Assembly (NCBI GenBank): GCA_947652605.1 | Contig: OX393577.1 | Location: forward strand, 52,055,494-52,119,493 | Source of the DNA: Elmis aenea | Taxonomy: Eukaryota; Arthropoda; Insecta; Coleoptera; Elmidae | DNA length: 64,000 bases | Direction: 5' to 3' | Shown: piece after piece, positions 11,765-21,000 of the stretch | How the letters are laid out: every line of letters begins with the position of its first letter | Numbering within the stretch: the stretch's first letter is position 1 | Made by a program: the position numbers and the translations under genes | The notes under the pieces: generated by a model | What the model saw: the letters and a program-made list of their open reading frames with translations, nothing else | Databases searched by the model: none | What the model was told of the DNA's origin: nothing

Positions 11765-12692
11765 CAGGGTGTCCCAGATTAGATTTCCAGCATGGGGATC
11801 TCGCTTATTATAAGAGATACAGCTTTGTTTAAATTAGATGAATTATTCCTAAGGATGAGACGAGCCACAATCAGTTTTTAAATGTACAAAATTCCTCGTG
11901 CTTCAGATGTTATAGCAAAAAATATGAAAATGTCCAATTTCTTTTTTCTCTCATAACTTTTTTGTTTTAATCATTAGAACAATTTTATTTGTACTTTCTT
12001 AAGGTACTTTTTTAAGTAGAATGTAACTATAATTTTTGATTTTTTTTATCACTTACCGCCAAAAAATCAAGAAACAAATATTTTAATAACATTTTTTAAG
12101 ACAAATGTGAAACTTGAATTAACAATCACTAAATATTTTTAGAGAAAAACATGGATTTATAATAGTTAGAATTATGAAAAAGAAAATAATATTCTTATAG
12201 TAGATGTTCAAACAGTTGTCCATTACGTTCTAAACATAATTGTGCTCTGCGTAGTGTCGATCTAATTGCACTGTGTATTGGTCGGCGAGTAATGCTACCA
12301 AATGCATTAAGCACAGCTTGACGAAGATCTTCAATGTTTTCAAAAGATTGAGCATAAACTTTATCCTTTACATGTCCCCAGAGAAAATAGTCCAAAGGAC
12401 TAAGATCTGGCGATCTTGCTGGCCATAGAATATACCCACGATTACCAATCCAGGAGTTGGGAAACCGGTTGTTAAGATAATCGCTGATCTGGTTAGAATT
12501 ATGGGGTGGAGCACCATCCTGTTGAAACCAGATATTTATAGTGTCAATTAGTGGCAAATCATCAAGAACATCCTCTAACTGAGTTCGTAATAAATGTAAA
12601 TATCTAGCACTGTTTAGAGTTTCGTAAAAAAATATTGTATCTCTTATAATAAGCGAGATCCCCATGCTGGAAATGTAATCTGGGACACCCTG
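11765..12692 (-). mobile_element. DD41D Tc1/mariner element, internally deleted
   Basis: Both ends are CAGGGTGTCCCAGATTA-type inverted repeats of about 60 bp (plus-strand left end, inverted copy at the right), flanked by TA on each side. The 928-bp unit contains only the C-terminal part of a transposase on the minus strand (12195 to about 12650). The left part (11820-12190) is AT-rich and non-coding, as in the fold-back relatives at 15434 and 30835. The structure fits an internal deletion that joined the right terminal repeat directly to the middle of the gene, leaving a non-autonomous element. Confidence 0.85.
12195..12650 (-). pseudogene. Mariner-type transposase, C-terminal half (DD41D)
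   Basis: The frame encodes about 150 residues of a DDE transposase, which in the intact enzyme cuts and pastes the element in the nucleus. Visible motifs are WFQQDGAPPH, containing the second catalytic Asp; WPARSPDL; and SPLDYFLWGHVKDKVYAQ, containing the third. There are 41 residues between the two acidic residues, the spacing of the DD41D group. The C-terminus ends QLFEHLL at a TAG. The helix-turn-helix DNA-binding region and the first catalytic Asp are missing. The open frame continues upstream to 12761, but those codons translate the terminal repeat and flanking DNA and are not part of the protein. There is no frameshift or stop in the retained half, which suggests a fairly recent deletion or chance preservation. 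It cannot be catalytically active alone. Confidence 0.85.
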
Positions 12693-12696
12693 TATA

Positions 12697-13055
12697 TATA
12701 AAAATGAATGTATGTATGTTTGTATGGATGTTTGTCCTTTATGCATTCCTATACCATTCATCCGATCCTGACCAAATTTGGCACAGACAATCTATAGCAC
12801 CATGGGAAGAAGATAGGCTATATAAGAATTCCCAGAAGTTCCAAAAATTCCCAAAAGAACCAAAATTCCCAAAAGAACCAAAATTCCCAAAAGATCCAAA
12901 TATCACAAAAGTTTCAAAATTCTCAATAGATACAAAAATTCCCAAAAGATCCAAAATTCTCAAAAGATCAAAAACGTCCACCGGGCGCGAGCGCGAAGCG
13001 CGAGTAGTCTGTGATTGATAAAAAAAAAACGAGCGAAGCCGGGTCACTACGCTAG
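12697..13055 (+). mobile_element. Helitron-like non-autonomous element (candidate)
   Basis: The unit starts near ATGAATGTATGTATGTTTG, has an internal minisatellite, and ends with a GC-rich palindromic stretch (GAGCGCGAAGCGCGAG) followed by GCGAAGCCGGG and CTAG at 13052-13055. A short hairpin upstream of a CTRR end, internal tandem repeats and no target duplication are Helitron/HINE traits. The 5' end is uncertain because it abuts the mariner element. Open frames on both strands here translate the minisatellite. Confidence 0.45.
12830..12975 (+). repeat. 18-bp minisatellite
   Basis: About seven or eight copies of an 18-bp unit (CCAAAATTCCCAAAAGAA and variants) lie head to tail, well conserved at the left and decaying to the right. 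It lies inside the Helitron-like unit. Confidence 0.8.
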
Positions 13056-13136
13056 CAATATTGAATTATGTTAAATAACATATAATGTTTTCTAAGTTAT
13101 CAACAAAATAATACAAAAGTTTCACAAAATACCTAC

Positions 13137-13256
13137 CTCTTGTACCCTAACGTGCCAAGGATTCATTTGCTGATCTCTCTGGCCTTCTCCTATGTACAAA
13201 AATTTCGCCTGTTTTTGCGGTCTCTTGACAATACTTAGGCCAAATTCCAGTTTTGC
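13137..13256 (-). other. Coding-like segment with splice-like borders
   Basis: On the minus strand, 120 nt lie between an acceptor-like TTAGGCAG (above 13256) and a donor-like GAG/GTAGGT (below 13137). One frame is open for exactly 40 codons and contains KFLYIGEGQRDQQMNPWHV. A second frame, the one continuing from the candidate exon at 14318-14462, is open for most of it and then stops. On the plus strand a different frame vaguely resembles a membrane segment. Because several readings are possible and 40 open codons are common here, this is weak evidence. Confidence 0.2.
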
Positions 13257-13658
13257 CTGCCTAAGCTATGATAGTCGGAATGAACCGTTTCGTCTTAGTC
13301 TTCTCTGTGTTTTTTTTTCCAGCCATCTACCCTTATATATTTTTCACAAAATTTTAATTTTTGTAATTTGAAAAACAGTTTCCTAAAAAACGCAAGGATC
13401 TAACGTTGTGTCGGCCAGTCTTTTTTTTTTGCAACAAAATCATTGGCTATAAAAATTGTTCATTTTAAGTAGAAACAATCTAAAACTTGTAGACTCTGTG
13501 GCTCTTTCTCTGTAGACTCAAAAATATTTGATTATTTTTGTTTTCGCTTGGCCTAAATTTTTATTTCGTTAAGTTTACTTGTGGAAGGCTTTTATAAAGC
13601 CAACTTAAACTATTTTATTCTTAAGGCTTTCGCGGCCGTTATCCATAATATAATCTTC

Positions 13659-13825
13659 GTTCCCGGATTTGGAACCGCGTCTTCTATATTTAGAAGTAGT
13701 TGACGTTTCGACCATTGTATCTTGGTCTTTTTCAAAACGACTGAAGTTTTGAAAAAGACCAAGATACAATGGTCGAAACGTCAACTACTTCTAAATATAG
13801 AAGACGCGGTTCCAAACCCGGGAAC
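13659..13825. repeat. Near-perfect 80-bp-arm palindrome
   Basis: The arms 13659-13738 and 13746-13825 are inverted copies matching at 79 of 80 positions and are separated by only seven bases (GACTGAA). The arms contain GGAACCGCGTCTTCTATATT, then TTGACGTTTCGACCATTG. Such similarity with a tiny loop implies a recent origin, a hairpin element under replication-linked correction, or an assembly fold-back. No target duplication was seen. Confidence 0.95.
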
Positions 13826-14317
13826 CAACTTAAACTGTTTCTCAAAAGTCAGTTTAAATTTTCCAGTTCAGTTTATAGATCTTTAAATTATTTCCGAACA
13901 ATTATTGTTATTAAAAACTTCGAAGAGGCTTAAACGAATATTTTTGCCGTCTTACATATTTCTGTTTCTGAAAAGATTAGGGATTACACAAAAATTTTAC
14001 TCGAGATACAATTGTCTTGTCTTGTTTTTTAAGTATTTCCGCTCTAATAGCAACATGAAACTCATTACTTAATTCATTATTAATTATTTTTAAATTTTTA
14101 AACAAGAATTTTTGAGCACTTCATTAATTAATAATGCCGAATCTTTTCTGCTAAGATTTTATATTGTCATTCGTATGGGCTTCAATATTTCAGTTAAGAT
14201 TTAATTTTAAAACGTTCATTATAAAATAAATAAATTCCATTGTCATTTCCCTAAAACTTAATTTCTCGAGAAATGAGAATTGAAAATTAATTTTTTTTGC
14301 CTGGAAGAAACACTTAC

Positions 14318-14462
14318 TGCTTTCGTACAATATTTGTCGAATAAAATGTGGACGTGATTTGATTTTCTGGCACAATTTTATAAACGAGTCCGCAGCATAT
14401 TCAGGATAATACAACGAATTGCCTCCGAGGAAAATTTGTTGTACTAAAGACTCGTACGCCTT
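14318..14462 (-). other. Possible host exon (unrecognised protein)
   Basis: On the minus strand, 145 nt lie between an acceptor (CATTACATATTTGCAG, just above 14462) and a perfect donor (GTAAGT, 14317-14312). The frame is open throughout, beginning AYESLVQQIFLGGNSLYY and containing ADSFIKLCQKIKSRPHFIR. Composition looks protein-like, with helix-type spacing. The open frame also extends upstream past the acceptor for over 20 codons, so the true start could be further up. I do not recognise the family. A mariner transposase scrap lies just beyond 14551 on the opposite strand, so TE origin is possible. Confidence 0.3.
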
Positions 14463-14550
14463 CTGCAAATATGTAATGAATTTTGAAAAACGATGACAGT
14501 TTTTATTGTAAACGGAACCGACAGACTCCACAAATAATGAATATGGGAAA

Positions 14551-14685
14551 GGATTTTTAGCGACAATGGATAGCGCCTTGGGTCACACTGCAGGAATATT
14601 TTTACAGGCTCTCCGGCAATTGTTCCCCAATCGTCTCATTTCACGTAATGGTGACATAAATTGGACTCTAGGTCTTCCGATCCAG
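14551..14685 (+). pseudogene. Mariner-type transposase fragment
   Basis: The plus-strand frame from 14551 to 14664 contains GHTAGIFLQALRQLFPNRLI followed by SRNGDINW. This is the segment that follows the second catalytic Asp in Tc1/mariner transposases (ATxHTA ... FPxRLISRxGDxxWPPRS). After Trp at 14662-14664 the next expected motif continues in another frame as RSSDP, a frameshift. The expected QQDG is replaced by an unrelated sequence. Only about 45 codons survive, with no flanking terminal repeats identified. Confidence 0.55.
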
Positions 14686-14909
14686 TAGCGTATCGTCATG
14701 AGCATGAATCCTGGTGCAACCGTTGTTTGTAGGTCACAAAATCTGTGTACACGCAAACACAAAAAAACTCATCTTCTGATTTTACGAACAGTTTCCACGA
14801 ACTAATTCAAATGTGAAATGAAGTCGTTTAACATGGCTTCAGATTAAAATATTTCACATATTTTTTCAGAGCATTGAAAATGTCTTTATTGTAAACCAAT
14901 ATACTGTAA

Positions 14910-15310
14910 ATAACACAATTTTGTTGTTTACGAAATCATGACAAACTGTGATAATAAAATTTTACCAAAATTTCGGTTATTTTTTCCAGCAAGTATATAA
15001 AACTAAATATTTTTGACATGCTTAAATAATGCTTTTACATAAAATCATGGTCTGCAAGCGTTTTTCTTAAAAAAAATACGTTAAATTCATATCTCAAAGG
15101 TCAAGGTCGTTAAAAAAATTTCAATACAGTTTTTAAATTGAGCGTAAACAACTTTATAAAAAACCTGCATACGATTTAGTTCTATTTTTATGAATAAATA
15201 AATTATAGTAAATTTTTACAAACGTTGATATTTCATTTTTCGTCTGTAGTGCCAAAATGGAAAGTGATATAAAAAAATCTGATAACACAGGCGCGTTTAT
15301 CTCAATAAAT
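14910..15310. repeat. Dispersed repeat D, copy 2
   Basis: GTTTACGAAATCATGACAAA near 14926 matches repeat D at 6960 and 40665. The part around 15250 (TAGTGCCAAAATGGAAAGTG) is an inverted match to about 6500. The relative order differs from copy 1, which fits fold-back arms or rearrangement. Confidence 0.5.
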
Positions 15311-15433
15311 TAACCCAAACAATCTGTACACTTTTAAAAAACACAAATTGGCGCTGCTGTACATATCTATTTATATTAAAATTTACTTACATTTATTCAA
15401 TTGAAAAGTAGAGGAAACAATGGTAGTAAAATA

Positions 15434-16927
15434 CATGGTGTCCCAGATTGCATTTCCAGCATAGGGATCCTGCTTATTATAAGAGATACAGGTTTGTTTA
15501 AATTAGATGAATTATTCCTTAGTATGAGAGGAGCCACAATCAATTTTTAAAGTACAAAATTTCTCGTGCTTTAGATATTATAGCAAAAAATATGAAAATG
15601 TCCAATTTCTTTTTTTCTTTTTTCTCTCATAACTTTTTTGTCTTAATCATTAGAACAATTTTATTTGTACTTTCTTAAGGTACTTTTTAATGCAGTATGT
15701 AACTCTTATTTTAAATTTTTTGTATCACTTACCGTTTTTGAGATAATATCCCTAATTTCGCTTTTTCTTATGGGCCGCGAAGTTGACTAGGGAATAGTTA
15801 AATGTGCTTTTTTTTCTCTTTTAAATGAGATATTACTCGCTACATCTATTTTTATAAATAAGTCACAAAATCAACAAAAACCGTATTTTACCCATCACAT
15901 ATCAAGCTATCTATGAAAATAAAAACAAAAAACAAGTCAAATGAAAATTACTATTTGTGCCGTTTCATTTATTAGAATTGTATAGTATTGTTGTGTAATT
16001 CGATAGTCTTTGTAGCAAATTTATTTTCATATAATTATGGGCTCATTTACAACTAATTAAAATTTTTATATGTTTAAATGCAACATTATTTGCAATAAAA
16101 ACTGTGTAAAATAGATCATTCTAATTAATTATTGATTTGTTATCGATTTTTGGTTGGTTTCTAGAAAAAACCTATTCTTTTAAATTTATTTTCAAAAATT
16201 TAGTAATTACGCACCCTTCGTTGCCTTTTCTTGGGATATAGCTCTAAGTATATTCGCTCAACTTCTACACAGTTTTTATGGTAAACAATGTAGCATTTGA
16301 CCATGTCAAATTTTTAAATGTAGCCATCATTATAACAATTACTACAAAGACTATCGAATTACACAACAATAATGTGAAATTCTAATAAATGATACCGCAG
16401 ACAAATGGTAACTGTTATTTGACATTTAATTAGTTGATTTTTGTTTTTATTTTCATAGATAGCTTGATAAGTAATGGGTAAAATACGATTTTTCTTCATT
16501 TTGTGACTTATTTATAAAAATAGATATAGCAAGTAACATCTCATTTAAAAGAGAGAAAAAAACCACATTTAACTATTTCATAGCCAACTTCGGGGCCCAT
16601 AAGAGAAAATGAAGTTAGGGGTAAATCTCGAAAATAGTAGGTGTTAAAAATAATCTAAGATAACAGTTACATTCCCCATTAAAAAGCACCTTAAGAAAGT
16701 ACAAATCAAATTGTTCTAATGATTAAGACAAAAAAATTATGAGAGAAAAAAGAAATTGGCATTTTCATATTTTTTGCTATAACATCTGAAGCACGAGGAA
16801 TTTTAAACTTTTAAAAATTTATTGTGGCTCTTCTCACACTAAGGAATAATTCATCTAATTTAAACAAACCTGTATCTATTATAATAAGCGAGATCCCTAT
16901 GCTGCAAATGTAATCTGGGACACCCTA
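15434..16927. mobile_element. Fold-back MITE related to the DD41D element
   Basis: The left end CATGGTGTCCCAGATTGC and the inverted right end match the DD41D element at 11765 with a few substitutions, and TA lies on both sides. The inverted similarity runs far inward: segments such as TTGTGGCTC, the AAGGTACTTTTTAATG region and GATAGCTTGATA have inverted partners on the other side. Arms approach 700 bp each. There is no transposase. A transcript through it would form a long hairpin. Confidence 0.85.
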
Positions 16928-18251
16928 TATAGTTTGATAATTGACGACATTGCTATAAGCTCTGCTATAATTAATCAATACAGCATTTAAAAATGCCTTT
17001 TCTTCAAGTGTTTTGTCCGCATAATTTCAGATTCCGAATGTAACAGTACTGGCAGCACAATAGAAAAATGCGCAGTTTCCTGTTTTGCACCCGTTTTATT
17101 TTTATCAAGATAAAACGTAATAAAACCTCGAAACTTCAAAGACCTTAAGTCTACTGCGAAACAAAAACCTGAAAGCAGTTTAAACAGTGCTCTGTGTAAA
17201 TTAGTTAATGATTTAATTTGAGAAAGCCTTGTCGTTGAATAGCGTCTAGTTTTACAACAAGAACCGCGTGGTATATATTATTTAGTTCAAATTAATAGAG
17301 GCCGTTATTAGTTAAAGGTGGAGCGTCGTCCATTTTGCATGCTGCTGGAACAGTTTATTGTTACCTGCCCATCAATCTTTAGTAAAACGGGGTGAATTAC
17401 GGCGCTCATTAAACTATTAAACGATTCTGGGAGCGACGCGACGCTACTAATTCTCCCAAGACTGCGATAGGTCACCCACTATCGAGACAATGCAGAGGTT
17501 GAGCTGTGGGCTGGAAATTACAAGCAGGACCGGACCTTCCGTATTTTTGGTAAATTATATCAAATGGGCGGGATCGACAGACACAAATTCACCCTACTTT
17601 GCAATTATGTAAACGAAATTGCAAGCTTAATAAGTCGGGTTGTTATTAATATTTAAATTTTGCTCAGGATATTTGATTATGATAATTTGAAAAAAAAAGA
17701 CGACCGGTAGCGGAACTCGTTGGCGGATATATGCCGCCAGGTGCCGCATTAAGTTTGGATTTTTCTTGCTCGGTTAATTAAAATGTGCCATAAACTTTTA
17801 TGAATTAATAATGACTTATCCTACTTGGTATTCTTCATCATTACTTACGTCGTTAAGTAGACGCGTAGATAACATTAATTTTCGTTTATTTTGATTTGCA
17901 TATTACAAGAAGGTAATAGGGCATGCATTCATAGGCTTACACGTATATTAAAATATTTATTACTATGTTCACTAACGAAGAATGAATGAGACACAGTTGA
18001 ATGATCTGCTACATGGCTATGTAAAAAAAGTCTAAAACAATTTTTTTTTTCTGTTAATATCTACTAAATCATGGTGTATAATGTTTGATATTAGTATACC
18101 AAAAAATATATAAATTTAAATTTTACAGTAACAGTGACCAAAAATGTATTCAAAAAAACATTTAAGAACTACACATTTTTTAGTTCCAAATTTATATTGG
18201 TGGGAGGGGGTTTACTGATTGTCTGAAAACTTTGTTAAACCAAGTATTATA
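16928..18251. other. Low-repeat stretch, locally GC-richer
   Basis: No TE end was recognised. The part from about 17320 to 17620 has noticeably more G and C (GGGAGCGACGCGACG and similar) than surrounding DNA but no long open frame, so it could be conserved non-coding DNA. This is inference only. Confidence 0.4.
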
Positions 18252-19099
18252 CAGGGTGGTTCTTAAGTATTGCAAAACAATTCGGGAGGTGATTCATTAT
18301 CGAAAATTAAGGGGGGTCTTTCATATAAAATGTTTTCCCTAGACGTCTCCTTTCGGAGTTACACCCCCCTAAAGAGGAGCGGTAAAATTAGGTTTTTATT
18401 TTATTTCTCAAATTTGGATTAATGTAGAAGATATTTGATAGATGTTTTATGCTTATTAAAAGGTTTCCCATAGTAATATTATCTCCCACCTTCACAGAGG
18501 GCTGAAAAGTGAGACCGCTGTTGGTTTTCTATCAGAACTTTTTGATGGGTTGAAATTTTGCAGTTAAAGAAAATTTTCTTTAAAGCTTGGTTTATTTGGA
18601 AACTTTTTTATTCTTTATTTTTTGTCATAAAACCTACCGTTTCTGAGTAAAAAATAAAATAAGTAATAATGCACCATTAAATATTCCAATACAAAACGAT
18701 TCCTTTTGGTGGTTACCATGGTTTGTTCATGTTCATTTTGGGTAGAATTGACGGGCGTTTTATTGTTGTCGCCGTGTAAACGTCAAAATGAAATACACAG
18801 TTCTGATTAAAAAAACCAACAGGGGCCGCACTTTTCATCCCCCTGTGAAGGTGGGAGATGATTAAAAATATTACTATGGGAAACCTTTTATTAAGTATAA
18901 AACATCTACCAAATATCATTCTCCTACATATATCCAAATTTGAGAAATAAAATAAAAACCTAATTTTACCGCTCCCCTTTAGGAGGGTGTAACTTCGGAA
19001 GGAAACGTCTAAGGGGAAAAAAATTATATAAAAGACCCCCTTAATTTTTGATAAGGAATCACCTCCCGATTTTTTTTGCAATACTTAAAAAACACCCTC
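18252..19099. mobile_element. Fold-back MITE, CAGGGTGGTTC type
   Basis: The left end CAGGGTGGTTCTTAAGTATT pairs with AATACTTAAAAAACACCCTC at the right, with TA outside both. Arms extend about 280 bp, including the pairs GGGAGGTGATTC / GAATCACCTCCC and CCCACCTTCACAG / CTGTGAAGGTGGG. The 122-codon minus-strand frame at 18713-19081 is read through one arm and has no motif. No transposase is present. Confidence 0.85.
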
Positions 19100-19889
19100 T
19101 ATTTATTTTAAAATAAATGGGGTATTTCCTATACCATAAATTTTAATAAGTTGTTAAGAATCAATTTTACCTGTACATGGATGAAATTGGTGAAGAGCAT
19201 TCTACCCTCATTAAATTTATAAAAATTAGCTATAGTCGGATTCTCAGTAAATTGTCATAAGAGTAATCTTCATTTCAGCAAAGTTATATGAGAAAAAAAA
19301 AGTTCCACATTTTTCAGTCCTACAAAGTAAGCATCAAACAATTTGCAATATATTAAATTGCTTTTCATCTTGTTATTTTTCACAGAATTGCTCAACTGTA
19401 ACCAACTTTAACTAACTTTGTATCATACCTTAAGATAGATAGGCAAGATCCTTTGTCGCAAGCTAGATAACTTTGCTCTTCAGAATAACATTACTTCGCC
19501 ACTCATAAAAACGTTTGGGTAGTTCATTATTTGAAATTTACACCAATCTTCACAATTTTAACAAGTGAAACTACAGAAAGTTAGTCTGTAGTGCTGCAAC
19601 GCAAATATGAAACACAAAAATTGGAATGCAAGGATGACATGATAAATGATGCACCTGATGCAGTTAAAAAATAAACTGTGATACTGTGAACATGTTGTTC
19701 ATCACGCAAATGTATCATTTTTAAGTGATAAATGGGGTTATGTATATACTTGTTTATAATGATTTAAAATAGAAGTTGTTTACAGATTGACCGTTTAGTT
19801 TCGTTATTATGAAAAATCTTTTTTATATTTTTCAAAGTCTTTGTTAGTTACACTATTTTGAATCCACAAAAATCTTCAGTATTTGTTAT
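19100..19889. other. AT-rich sequence without recognised features
   Basis: Nothing recognisable as a gene, RNA or TE terminus. Confidence 0.55.
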
Positions 19890-21000
19890 TAATTTAGTCG
19901 CCATCAGGTGTAGGACTGTTGAGTTGTGTTGTGCTGACCTCTTCCAGGTCTTGTGCTAGCTTTTTTGTCTCTTTTCATTCGATTTGTCTATCCGTTGCTG
20001 CTTTTTTAACTTCGTCTTGCCAGGTTTTACTCGGTCTACTTCTTTTATTCTTTGCGGCCTTGCTTCATAGGCTTTTCTGGTTAACCTTTCTTCTTTAATT
20101 TTATAAATGTGTCCCAACCATCCCAGCTGTCTTTCTTGTATTTTTGTGTCAACTGATTTTATTTTTAATTGTTTTTGATATGTTTTATTTCTGATCCAAT
20201 CTTTTTTGTATTTTCTTTGAATTTCTCTTAGACATCCCATTTCTGCTGCATTCACGCGGCTACGGTATTTGTTTGTACCTAAGTGTCCACGTTTCACTTC
20301 CGTATAAAAGTGCTGGAGTTACTACTTTTTTTACAACTTCTATTTATGTTTGTTTTGGGACTTCTCTATTTCCAAATAATGATGATCTTAAACTATTAAA
20401 TATTCTTCTCACATTTTCTGTTCCTTCGCTTATTTGCTTGTCCATACCTCCGTTATTCTCGATAATCCCTCCTAAATATTTAAAGCTATCTACCTGTTCC
20501 AACCTAAGTCCGTCTAAATTAATGTTATATTCTTTGTTCTCAGTTGGCACAATCATAGTTTTGGTTTTGTCTGTATTTATTTTCATATTGCTATTTCCAA
20601 TTCCTGTTTAAGAGTTTTTAGGTTATGTTGTAGATTATTTTCTGGTTTCGCAAGTATGACCACGTCGTTTGCGAACATTAGCTCCGTTATGTTAATTTTT
20701 TCCAATTTCCAGTTGCCTAGGTGGAACGGTCTCATTTTTTGTTTAACTTCTCTAAGTACTCCATTATAACTGCTGAGAATAATAGTGGACTGAGCACGCA
20801 TCCCTGTTTCAAGCCCTGTTTTGTTTCAAACTCTGCCGATTCTTCATTCTGTGTTCTTACAATCTTTACCGTTTTTTCATACATCGCTTTTATTATGTCA
20901 ATTGTTTATATTTCCATTCCCTTCTTGCTAACCCCATACTCTTTTTCTTTTAATTCTACCGAATGTTTTTTCGAAGTATGTTATTAATATTATTACCTTT
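19890..21000 (-). pseudogene. RTE-like LINE, broken reverse transcriptase
   Basis: Three minus-strand frames form the C-terminal half of a non-LTR reverse transcriptase, which copies element RNA into DNA at a nicked target. In protein order: a stop-ridden stretch near 20830-21000 with GLKQGCVLSPLLFSAVI; 20801-20583 with the catalytic box as FANDVVILA, where the usual first Asp of [FY]ADD is Asn; 20586-20344 with DSFKYLGGIIE; and 20297-19956 with NAAEM, DWIRN and QLGWLGHIYKI, the typical C-terminal domain. Frames overlap or shift between blocks, so at least two frameshifts are present. The endonuclease and upstream RT domains are absent, consistent with 5' truncation. Clade assignment (RTE-like) rests on motif wording and is tentative. 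Confidence 0.75.

Noticed and set aside
12704..13047. Overlapping 104- and 102-codon frames with regular residue repeats
   Set aside because: They are translations of an 18-bp minisatellite on both strands, not a repetitive protein.
13141..13380. Gustatory-receptor-like N-terminus on the plus strand
   Set aside because: A vague resemblance only, broken by stops and frame changes; not enough residues to support it.
14560..14742. Upstream extension of the 14318-14462 exon candidate on the minus strand
   Set aside because: The minus frame is open apart from one TGA, but the plus strand here encodes a recognisable transposase segment, which better explains the open frame.
18713..19081. 122-codon minus-strand open frame as a gene
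   Set aside because: It is read entirely through one arm of a fold-back MITE, has no motif, and its arm partner does not encode the same protein.
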